Source of the DNA: Antennarius striatus
Taxonomy: Eukaryota; Chordata; Actinopteri; Lophiiformes; Antennariidae
Length of the DNA: 64,000 nt
NCBI RefSeq assembly: GCF_040054535.1
Contig: NC_090787.1
Coordinates: 17,656,001 to 17,720,000 of the forward strand
Reading direction: 5' to 3'
A program made the position numbers and the translations under genes. The notes below the pieces were generated by a model, which was given only the letters and a program-made list of their open reading frames with translations, did no database searches and was not told the DNA's origin. How positions within the stretch are numbered: the stretch's first letter is position 1; each line of letters starts with the position of its first letter. Positions 1-39,065 of this stretch are shown one piece after another.

Positions 1-1171
1 GTTCACAATAAACATCCGTTTTTTGCGAAGGCAATGCAAAATGGAGTGTAATCGTGTATTGTTTCAAAAGAAAATAAATGTAACTTACCCTTGAAGACAA
101 TGTTAAAGTTGGCTCAACTTTCCTGTAAATAATCCAATCAAATAAATAAACAAACATCATATTTGGATCAATACAGTCATGTACGTATTTAAGAAAATCC
201 TAAACATTTGGCAATAGTAGTCTTTGAGGAGAGGTTGAAAAGGCATCTGAGATCAAATAAATTGATTGTTGCTATTTAAGAGATCTACGCTCTAAATGCA
301 CATCACAACAAAAACAATGCTGCAGGGCTGCAGCCACTAAGGGAGGCGTGAAGATGGTATTTCAATTAAGTTGGCAACAAACACTAAGCAGATGATGGAC
401 CAGTTGTGGTTTGATTCTGCTACTGGTGTGTTTTTCCTATTCTTATTGCTGCTGACAGCAGAACAGCACAATAATATATTCCATTATGTACAGTATATAC
501 TGGTAAAATTCAGCAGGAGCTCGTGGACCATTTCCTAACATTAAGATTTTAGTGGATGTGGTAAAATACTGCATGGCATCCACAGAATATTTATACAGGT
601 AAAGATAAGTGTCTCTCTGAATCAGCATATAATGGTTGTGTCTCACTATACGTCTGTGTGCATTAATAGTCTGCCATCATCCCACAATTACAGACAAATT
701 CATCACTTTGTTATCAATGGGAACAGCTGCTCAAGGACTGATTGTAAAATGGTAATAAGTTGAGCGGACCTGCAGAGAACAGTGACAAGACAAATCTTCC
801 TCTTCCGGACATCTTCTTAGAAACCACAACATGGTCCTTCATCGTCACTATCTTCAGCGAGATCAGAAAATGAATTGCTGCTGTAAAAAAAAAAAGTGTA
901 AAGCAACGCACTTGTCGTCTTTATACCGAATGAAATATAGAGTAACAACACAACAGGCACCAGTGTTCATGCCAGAGTATTGTGTTTGTCAGACTTAGTT
1001 TATTTATGTGCAAATGAGTGTGTGTGTTTTTTTTCAACATGCAAATTCCCTGTGGAAGTACACCTGCAAGACAGTCATTTAAATATGTGTATCTTTAATG
1101 TGTGTCTGTCACTTCAGGGAGAAAACTGTGTACGCATGCTGTGCTCAGAGTGTGCAAGCATGCATTTGTGC

Positions 1172-1175
<4 letters not shown>

Positions 1176-1246
<71 letters not shown>
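1176..1246. repeat. (GT)n microsatellite
   Basis: An uninterrupted GT dinucleotide run of about 71 bases. It generates the low-complexity Cys-Val and His-Thr frames seen on the two strands here, which are not genes. Confidence 0.95.
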
Positions 1247-1248
<2 letters not shown>

Positions 1249-3589
1249 TGCATGTAAAGATAAAAAAGAGTAATGAAAAAAATAAGTGTACGAAAGAAGG
1301 AGAGAGATGTGACTCAGTGTTGCAAGTCTCACTGATACACAAACCGTGACTTTCTCCAGGCAGTAAAATCCCCAGAATCTTATCGTCTACATGTGTGATT
1401 GGGTATCTCACTACCCTCATACATTCATTGGAGACGACATCATTACATAAAATATTCAGTGCAGCACTGGGGGTATGGGGTAAAAAGTCACACCGGCATA
1501 AACCATCATGTCTTCAATGGTTATGATCTCCGGTGATTTTTTTCTCTTGAGATGATAACGGCCAACGCTGATCACATGCGTGGAAAATGAGCTTTGTCTT
1601 CACTAACTGTGTGTGATTTTACGTTAAATCTACTGACCCCTTAATGGTTTAAGCCCCACATTTTGTAATGGTGTTTGTAAACTCGCTGAAACCTTCCATT
1701 GATACAGAGCAAAATCCAAAATCTCCTGTTATGTTTTCCCATACTTTGCCTCTTCTGTTTTATATATTCAGATATGTGTGTACATTCCGTTATTTGTTGT
1801 GTTTTTTGTTGGTTTTAACAAATAATGATGTTTCAAAAAAATCATTGGGTTTCCTTGCATGGCTTTAGGATCAACACTACATTCTAGAATATACTTGACC
1901 CACTTGACCTTCAGGTAAAAACAAGTCATACAACCAACCTACTTCAATAAATCAGAGCTATTTGAGGAAAGTTTCATTTACGTTTGATACGTAAATTAGT
2001 TTCTTTCTCTACCATGGAAACATATTTAGAATAGTCTCGCCACGTTTAATTTTCACATTTGTTTCAACTCAATCTAAACTTAAAATCGATGTGACACCCG
2101 CTGCTCGTCCACCGTTTCTCCTCCAAGGGTCTTCTTTATTGCTTTTTCTCAAAAGACAAGATATTTGGGCTACAATTGAAACTTGAAATGACATATTTTT
2201 CAAGTGTATTTCTTTCCACGTATGTGTTTTAAATCCATAGGCATCAAATTAAAACTAATAATCATTAAAACTAATAATCAACTTTGATCGTAGAGTCATT
2301 TTGTGAAATATATGAACCATTTACTCTCATTTAAAAGTCAGACAGAAGGTATTTAGACAAGCATTTAACCACATGGAGACTCTTTTATCACTTCTACAAT
2401 CTAATTAACAAGAATCAGCCCACACTGATGAACTGTGTTTTCAGAAAGGGGACTGCTGGTTCCTTTCTGTCCTTGCTATCAAACAATTGATCTGGTGGAT
2501 GAGTCAACGTTTCCCCTGCCTCCATACCTTGCACATCTTTAAAACAGATGTTACAGAAAATAAACCACACATTTGAACTTGAACTGTGAGTGATATGATC
2601 ACAGGGAATGACCTCTGCAAGCTGATCAACACAGAAGTCCTGAACTCACAGTCGGTCTGCTGAGTAACATGTTACCAAAAAGTTCGATTTTCTCTCAAGT
2701 GATTCTGTTCATTTCTTGCTATGATATATTTTATTCTCAGTGTTACATTTAATGAATGGCTATGAACTTTAGAGCGTTCCCCGCTATGAAATGATGGGAT
2801 TGATGTAATATGCTTTAAGACAGCATTTCAGCAGACTTCATAGGCCATTTTGCTCGACTCAGATTTCACAACATACCCTGAAACACCCATCAAATTTCTC
2901 TTTATAGGCAAACAAGGTCAATACTGAAGAGCAAATGTGATGTTGAGAGCATGTTCTTGTAATCACCCATTTTCCCATTTATTTGATCTATTAAAATAAC
3001 ATCAGAATCCCATTATGAGCTGCAGAATGTCCTATTTACCCTTCCATCATGCATGGGTGGCTAGGTTCATAACAGGGTAGGTGAATTCAAAGTAAATCAG
3101 ATACATTTATCTAAATGTCAACCCTCTATTGTTGACAGGTGATCAATAAAGGCAGGCATTTGGTCTGGTCGAGGCCTAAGTCTACTTCAATAATATTCAC
3201 ACTGAGTTGCAAGGCATGTGCTATCGATGGTGGCTGATCGGCTGACAAAAGGCTCACATGGATTCGTCTCTAGATTTGTTACTTCTGAAACAAAACAAGA
3301 AACACAGTTGATGTTTCAGGTTGTTCATTATTAATTTCCACCTTTTTTTTTGTCGTGGGTGTTGTTAATGTTATCGATTGGAAGATGGAGGTGCTCGTAT
3401 AGTAAGTGTGCCACTCTATTAAGGTTGTATTAGGCATACACTCCAACTCAAAAAAAAAAGGTCATGGTATTGTTTTCACTGATATTTGATAGCTGTCATC
3501 AGAGGCGGCAAGTATGACTGAAGGTCATGAGTTCATCACTGGTTTTGTTATTGTGGTCCGTTCTGATTGGAGCATTGTATCCTTCATTC

Positions 3590-3740
3590 GTTTTATAGAA
3601 CCACTCATCCTTCATGGATGTGGAGGGCTGGAGCCCGTCCCTGCTGACATTGGATGAGAGGCGGGGTTCACTGTACACCTTGGAAACAACCAGTCACACT
3701 CACATTTACACCTCTAGGCAATTTAGTCATATGTATTCAA
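3590..3740 (-). mobile_element. V-SINE fragment (3' half, reverse orientation)
   Basis: Read on the minus strand, this matches the 3' half of the fuller V-SINEs at 8.87 and 55.34 kb in this window. It runs from the 'cacctaggggtg'-type segment through 'ccccgcctctc' and 'gggctccagccct' to a GGAT-like end. The 5' tRNA-like head is missing, as expected for a 5'-truncated or decayed retroposon copy. Confidence 0.6.
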
Positions 3741-6700
3741 CCTTAGTACACTTTAAAGACTTCATTTAAAGAAGTAGCAGCAAATTCATAAGCTTTGTGT
3801 GTTTGAAATCTCACCTCAATCAGCGGCATTACTGCTGTTAATTTGTTTTCTAACTTTCCTGGCCTTTTTCTGCAGGGTGGCAGAAGGCCACATCAACATG
3901 AGGGTCCTATCTGACTGGTGCATTACACAGAAATAACCTCTCACCTTGATTTGTCCCTCGTCTCTGCATGTTCAGCCAATAATCTGTATGGGCACTAAGC
4001 TGCAGCTGTGTGGGCGGCTCTCAGCCTTTAAAGGATGTGGCATCTGCAGCTAACCAACAATCATTCTTGTCACTAACCATAATTAGAGAGGTGACAAGAT
4101 GTCATGTGTCTCTGCCCACACTGTAAAGTCTCTCCTGTCCAAGCTGTTCCTGCACTCAGAGGTCTCCTACATGGAACCATACACTCTTTTCTTTTCCATC
4201 TGCTGAAAGAAATGTGGCGACTAAAAAGACAAATTTAGCTATCGAATACATGATGTCTTGAAAAAGGTCAGTTTAGGGTCAGGGTTAGGGTTATGCCCAG
4301 ACACAGTGTTATATTTCCATGGAATAACTCTGTGGGTTACAGCTCTGACCAGAACTGTGTTTTGATGGTTTACATGATGATGATAACAGTATTGCACTGA
4401 CATACTGATGGACACTCAAAGTGTAGTTTGCAGTTGGGTCAGTGTGGCTCACAGTGTGTGTTAGCACTGAGGACATCAAGGACATGTCCTCTGTAGTAAT
4501 TCTGACGGTATAGCATGTTAAAAACATGTTATATGACATGAATATGACACTCAAGTAAAAAATTACTTTCTTTAGTTTTAAGCGCGACGAAAACCATCAT
4601 GGTGTTAACAGACGGTCATCGATGGTGGCAACGCCGACAGTCTCTGACTGAAGTCTGTCTGGCTCTAGCAGCACCTTCCCCTTCTTCAGAACACAGCTGC
4701 ATAAGCTCATTATATTCAGTCGTGTGATTAAATCTCGGCTGCTTCAGAATGTTTCCGGCGTTGCCACAGTCCCTCACATTCCTCCCACACACCACATTCA
4801 GTCATGTTGTTGACACAGCACCACAGATCATACAGATATGATAGGTGGAAGAAGTTCCTTTACTCTTCAGTCTTCAACTACAGTAGATCCTGGTAGTAGA
4901 ACAGTAGTTTTCCAAACTGCTCCTGTAAAATACCAAAGTGAAGAATTTTATTTTGTGGACGTTTTTTGCGAGAAACATTTGGGATTGGAACTACAGTATC
5001 TGTTTCTATGTCGCTCGTCACATCAGGATCATCAGATTTTGCTCAAGAACCCTGAAGCTGCTTTAGAATACAGCAGCTCTCCACAAGGACAGAACATACG
5101 GTTGCTTTTTTTCTCCAGCAACCTCAAACAAAACGGAAAATATTCGCTGTACCAGGTTTAAGTTCGATTTACTACAGCATCGTGCTTGCTCTTGATCACA
5201 TCAACATTGCATCAGTGGAGGCTTCACATGTTTGAAAAAGGAGGCATGTAACTGGAAAAAAAAAAATCATGCAAGCTAAATTTCTGTTTGATTTAGGAGG
5301 GCACGATAGCAACAGCATGTATTTTATGTACAGCATGTTTGTGTATTTTTGATAAATAAATCATACCAAGTTAAAGATATGATAAATTGAAAAGTTAATG
5401 CATAATTTGGAGGTTTGACTTGACCACATGTTATGACGTAACCTCTTGACAGCAGAGAGGTTGCGGTATGACATGTTGTCAAAGTGGTTCCTTTTGCAGC
5501 ACATAGTTTCCAGTGTGTATCGTCCATCAGGTGCAGCCTTACCCATGTGGTTGGACAGTTGGCGAGGTTGACAGTAACTCAGACCTTCGCCATAGTGATG
5601 GCTGCTCCGTCGTACCCTCTGCCTTACCTCGACCCTCTGATACAGGAATACATTTACTTGTTCATCTCACTTGTGACCACACTCCACACCAGTTATCACA
5701 GACTGATGTTTATATTGTATGCTAGACCCAAAATATTTTTATGTACATAATATAGGTATAATTTAATACTTATATTGTGTTTATATTATGTTGTGGCATG
5801 ACAGAAAGGAATATCAGCAAATTAATATTTGTTTAAGTTCATTTTAATATTTAAAATGCAGCACATTTCCAACTAGGTCAGGCTCAGCCAGATGCTCATG
5901 AATACAGTTGTACCTGCATGGAAAGTTTACGTGTGGAGAAGTTTTGGAAGGCTTAGGGTCACTTTGTGTTTATTTGCTGTTGGACAAACACTTGCTGTCA
6001 AGCTGCTGACTATTTCTCTGACCCTGTGTCCTAGCTGCAGCATCATATCAAAATGACAACACTTCAATTCCCAACCCTAATTAACATTGAGAGGGCTATT
6101 TACTCAAGTGAACTGAAATACTTAATTCTGCTTAAATGTTGTCCGATAATTACACAAAATCGTCACACAATTAGGCAGATAATAAAATCCTTTACTGTCA
6201 TCTAACTAATTGTTTAATCCCTACAGGCGGAGAAAATGGTGTGACTGGTTTTCCTCAGTCCCAACCTTAACTGCAATCTGTTAGCTGGTTTAGAAATAGT
6301 GAGGCAAATAATACAAAAGCTGCTCAAAAATTTCTATGTACATCAATAAGTAAAACAACGGAGACAAATTCAAAGAGTGATTGTCTGGATCTCAGTAAAA
6401 GAGAAGAAGCTGCACTTTTATTACAGTGAAGCAGAAGAGTAGGGGGTAAATAGTTGCTTTTGTGGATGCGTTATAATTAGCTTGAAATCTTCCAAAGACA
6501 TAATTGGTCTGTGTCCGTTCTCACTTCCTTTATCATCTGAATCTTTCTGCATGTTTAGAGGAGAAAAAAAGAAAAGAATTGCGATAAAAAACAAACAAGC
6601 ATCTTTTTGTGATCATTAAAATGGGAGATGGAGGAACAGCTGCTTACAAAAAATAAACACATTACCACCAATGCTCCACAGCATACAATGACAGAGACCT

Positions 6701-8870
6701 GAAGAGAAAGCTGTCCAGCTTTCTTCAACATTTTAATCATTGCTGCTCGTAATCCTGCATTGCCACGGTATAATATATGTAATAGTTTCAATTATAGAGG
6801 GAAGATTTGCAAATAAAGCACGCAGATGCAGTCTGTTCTGTATCTCAGGCAGATATAAATGTTGTAAAATCATATACCGGTAGTTAATTTTAACCAATTC
6901 TTCATATTTATTTCTAAATTTTAGACGGTGGAAATGAGAGTTAAAGAATAGTCTTCCCACTTAATGTTTGCCAATAAAGGGAACACATCTAAAACATCTA
7001 ATCAAAATACATTTGAAAAAAATAACTATACCTTCTGCAATAAAAGATTCTCACCTTCTCATTACATTCTCTTCTTTAGGCTAAGATCATCTCCTGTGGG
7101 TATAAAGTAGTGTCAGTCACCCCTTTTTAAACGGGCCTTTTTTCAAACAAGTTGGCAAGTTTCCCTTGGGGTCTCGAGAAAATTATTGTGTTTTTATGCA
7201 GCATATTGTTCCAAGTGAAAATGCAGCCAAACAATGAACAGAGAAAGTGACAAATAAGGAAGAGGCCTGTGCTATGCAGGGATGATGCTTAATTACAAAC
7301 AAAGCTGCCATTTAGAGTCCATTGTGCTGCCTGACTGTTGGCAGACCTCACCACAATGTGTTGACAGCAGCTTTCCTTTCTCTTTCTCAGTTTGTTTTTC
7401 CCCAGTTTTGAGGGTTACACAGAATAACCATTTTGAACTCTTTGTAATTGCCACCATAATCAGTTTGTTCTATTTTTGTGACAAGGCTTAAATCAAACAT
7501 CTCATAGACTCTGCAGCCAGAAATGTGTTATTCAGATAGAAACACAAAAAAAACCATGCAATTACTCCCAGAGGACTTGTCCCTCCTTTCTGCTACAGCT
7601 GCAGAAAAAGAGGACACTATTCCAAACACATCCTCTACTTTCTGTCTCTCTCATCTCCGTCCTTTCTTTTGCTCATTGGAAAATAACATTAATAAGGTTA
7701 CATTATGAGAGAAGATGAAAAGATAAACTGTGTAATAAATGACATGTAGAGGCACAGAATGTTCACAGCAAGATAAATAATGAAGGATTATCCTGTAATT
7801 ACAGATGAAATTTGAGGAAAGGTTAACTTTTGAGGTTTAAATCTATAGAGTGACCATTTATTAGGCATATGATTGTCAGAAACAACAAACGAAAAAAACA
7901 AAAAAAATGAGACTTTTAATTAAACAAGTAATTTACGATTATCTCACAAACCCCTCTAGAAACCGTGACACAGCATGTACACTTTAATTTAGGGCAGCTA
8001 TTTTATACACCAAAAAAGACATTATGGAATGTGTCTAAACTGATTCAGCAACAAAGCGTCACATATAAGTTTCTGCCTCCTAAAACATATCCTTCAACAT
8101 CAAAGAAAAAGTGAGGCCTTCATCTGACTCATACCATAAAAAAGGAGATGTAGAACTCTGTTTTTAGATGCTATGTTCACAAAAATGAAGCACAATGAAC
8201 GCAACCCAACTTTTATACAGCCAGGAGTGCATTTATTGCTTTCTGAGTGCCTATGAGGGGAACTGAGCTCAAGCTTTGTCTCCTGTTTTATTTTCAACCA
8301 TATGTTCTGTGTGAGCTGTTGTTGATTTGTGCGGCTAAACCTTAATACATCTTTGACTTTTTTGACAATTTTGGTTAAACGGTAGACATTTCACAGAATT
8401 TATTCAAGATGTTGTTTGATTTTCACTATGGTTAAATCTCAAATCAGAGAGCTTGTACCTCTGTCAAATCTGAGCAAATTATAAATAATTTCCATGCTTT
8501 TTAAACAAAATTTTGTAACAATTTGATGAGGTCAATAGTGATCATCAATTCTTGTATCATGACTATAATGATGACTTATAACACCTCAAAAAAAAAAACT
8601 TTTTTCAGATTCTTCAGATTATAATCTTGATTTGGATTTGGATGCCATCACACATTGTGATGGAACATAATCAGATGTCCATGCTTGGCTAGCTCTCTTT
8701 GGATTTTCCAGTTATTTTGTCATATTTCGAATTTTTTTCATGATCTTGACAAAATATTACAAGATATCTCACAACTGGTTTAACAATGACAAAAATAATC
8801 AATTAACTTCATCCATATCAGCATCCATCTTGAAAATTCCAAACAAAATTTATAGTAAATTAACTCTTAG

Positions 8871-9196
8871 GCCTGGGTAGCACGGTGGCACAGTGGGTAG
8901 CGCTGTCACCTCGGAGCCAGAGGGTTCCAGGTTTGATTCCAGTCTGTGTGGAGTTTGAGTGTTCTCCCCATCTGCATGGGTTCACTCTGAGGTCTCCGGC
9001 TTCCTCCCACCTCCAGAAAGATGCAGCTTATGTGAATTAGTCACTCCAAATTGTCCTTAGGTGTGAGAGTGTGTGCATGTGTTTCTCTTTCATATAGCCC
9101 TTCAAAGAGCTGGCGTCATATCAAGGTGTAGCCCGCCTCTCACCCGTAGCCAGTTGGGATAGGGTCCAGCACGCCTGTGACCCTTAAGGTCACCTT
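8871..9196 (+). mobile_element. V-SINE retroposon
   Basis: A tRNA-derived SINE. The head has an A-box-like stretch (GTGGCACAGTGGGTAGCGCT) and a degraded B-box (GGTTTGATTCC). The conserved central domain of vertebrate V-SINEs follows (GTGTGGAGTTTG, GTTCTCCCC, TGGGTTCACTCTG, CTTCCTCCCACC). The 3' tail passes through the 'cccgcctctcacccgtagccag' region into a GGAT microsatellite. The order and wording are those of the widespread fish repeat; the exact subfamily cannot be named without a repeat library. Confidence 0.8.
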
Positions 9197-9292
9197 ATGG
9201 ATGGATGGATGGATGGATGGATGGATGGATAGATGGATGGATGGATGGATGGATGGATGGATGGATGGATGGATGGATGGATGGATGGATGG
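9197..9292 (+). repeat. (ATGG)n tail of the V-SINE
   Basis: About 24 tandem ATGG units with one ATAG variant, directly abutting the SINE 3' end. The short tandem 3' tail typical of this SINE class seems to have expanded into a 96-base microsatellite. Confidence 0.9.
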
Positions 9293-9739
9293 TTTTCAGG
9301 GAGATGAATGAAGGAACCCTTTGGTCCAAGGGCCACCATTAGACTAAAATGCATCACAATTAAGAAAACGAATGTGCAGATTTTGGAAATGTCCATCAAG
9401 ACAAGTAACACTAAGCCCATTGCGTAATTCCAGTAGTTCCACAATACTTCTACAATACTATGGCCCTGATAATATTTCCAGAACCTTCCTAGAGAAAGAA
9501 AAGATAAATAGTGTGATTCATTGACCATGTAAACCTACCCTTAGAATTTGAAAAAAAAAATTATATCATGATCAAATTCATATTCATTAAAGAGAAATTA
9601 TATTTCAGAAATGACAGAGTTACTCAGCTTTAGCTCACCAACTAATGAGTCAGCACACTTGCAGCTAAAAATCTTTTCTTTCTATTTTCCTCTACCTGAA
9701 CTATTTGCATCTATAACTACGGTATACCTAGTTATAGAT

Positions 9740-10035
9740 ACGGTATAGGCGATGACGTAACAGCTCAAGAGACACATTGGAGGGAGAGTTCAAGCCAAAT
9801 AAATCCAGTTCAACATTCCGTAAAAACAGGGTTTATTATTTATTTTGCGACTTAACACCACATCGACCGTAGTCTAAGGTTTAATAATGACGTGATGCGT
9901 TTCTTCATCTGTTTTATTCTACTTTTAATTCACATAAATGGTCACGTTCCAACATTTGTGTATGTTTTAAACATGCTGTCCTTGAACACACCCCATCGTG
10001 TTCGCGTCAGCGGTAGATTTGGATCGGTGAAGAAT
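9740..10035 (+). promoter_or_regulatory. cmss1: Probable cmss1 promoter and 5' UTR
   Basis: This is the stretch immediately upstream of the first coding exon. It has two CRE/ATF-like sites, TGACGTAA at 9753-9760 and TGACGTGA at 9888-9895, and CpGs become commoner towards the ATG. No TATA box is placed convincingly. The transcription start cannot be fixed from sequence. An in-frame upstream ATG at 9892 would add a hydrophobic leader that has no place in a nucleolar protein, so 9892-10035 is read as 5' UTR or promoter. Confidence 0.4.
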
Positions 10036-38171
<28,136 letters not shown>

Positions 38172-38867
38172 CTGGACTGTGCCGATAATCCACACGATCC
38201 CTCGTTGTCTGAAGCCACACTGAAGTTCCGCTAACCGGGCCTCATCCTGTTTGTTTTCCCTTTGTGTCTGTGTGAAACCTGTGAGGTGCTTTTACTGTTT
38301 TCGGAGGCCATGTTAACCGTGTGCTGTTTGTTCTCTCTTGAAGACCAGTGCAGTGTCCCAGTGTGATGGGTTGAATAAACGGACTGGGAATGAAACCGGC
38401 ATCCTTCTGTTTGTTTAGTCTGACCCTGGGAAGTCCCTCTAACTGAGAATGTGAGGTCATGAGTGTGTGTGTCCACCAGGAAGTCCCATTTATCATAACA
38501 TCCTTTTGACAAGTCATTTTACAGCAGTATGAAGGGGCCACAAAACTAACAGAATAGATTCCACATCTGCACGGCAAATACACTTCTGATCCATTTTTGG
38601 TGTAACTAAAGAATACCTGTGCTTCAAAAAGGAAACAGAACTTACAGGAAACAGAAAGAGGTAGTTAAGCAAAGGATTGTGGTTAATCAGTTACAGAAAC
38701 AATGGTCTACCTTACCCTGCAAGGTCTGCTGGGAAACTCTCTTATCTAACAAACAGTGTGTGCGCGCAAAGAGTTAGCGCTGACATAAAGAACAGGAAAG
38801 AAGAAGAGACTTTGTGGCCGTCCGGCTCCCCTCGTTCCTCTGGTGCCCCTAAGCGAGGATCCGTCCG
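38172..38867. promoter_or_regulatory. cmss1 3' UTR and tmem30c upstream region
   Basis: This 0.7-kb gap between two head-to-tail genes must hold the cmss1 3' UTR (poly(A) signal at 38375) and the tmem30c promoter and 5' UTR. CpGs rise from about 38760. No specific promoter element is distinguished. Confidence 0.5.
38375..38380 (+). terminator. cmss1: cmss1 polyadenylation signal AATAAA
   Basis: A canonical AATAAA about 200 bases past the cmss1 stop, within TTGAATAAACGG, giving a short 3' UTR. The next gene on the same strand starts about 490 bases further on. Confidence 0.7.
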
Positions 38868-39065
38868 ATGGGTCAAGAGAAGGGCAAGGTCGGGCCTTTG
38901 GCTCGGAGGCCGGACAATTCTGCTTTCAAGCAGCAGCGACTACCTGCCTGGTCGCCCATGCTAACGGCTAGCACTGTGTTGCCGTTCTTTTACTTAATGG
39001 CTCTGATATGCATGACTTTTGGAGTGTGGCTGCTTCTCACTGTGCAAAGTACACAAGAAAAGAAG
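38868..39065 (+). CDS. tmem30c: tmem30c coding exon 1
   Basis: 66 codons: the cytosolic leader with the [16 protein letters not shown] signature and TM1. The donor is AAG|GTGAGT. The start is the ATG at 38868 (MGQEKGK). Confidence 0.9.

Larger units (their letters stand above)
1..8870. other. Intergenic DNA upstream of cmss1, no gene recognised
   Basis: No open frame here resembles a known protein and none can be chained to another with splice signals. The longest frames (for example 4838-5161) look like chance. The stretch is AT-rich with a GT microsatellite near 1.2 kb and a reverse-strand V-SINE fragment near 3.6 kb. Two TTAGGG-like units near 4280 are too few to be telomeric. In mammals the next gene on this side of CMSS1 is COL8A1, but no collagen-like sequence is visible here. 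Confidence 0.6.

Noticed and set aside
1114..1420. Overlapping Cys-Val and His-Thr rich open frames
   Set aside because: Translations of the GT microsatellite on both strands. The same applies to frames at 17.2, 27.8, 47.7, 52.0 and 57.0 kb.
4265..4292. TTAGGG-like units
   Set aside because: Only two adjacent TTAGGG units, with no array; not interstitial telomere sequence by any useful standard.
4838..5161. 107-codon frame in the intergenic region
   Set aside because: Unrecognised, ordinary amino-acid composition, no splice partner or regulatory context; within chance expectation for AT-rich DNA of this length.
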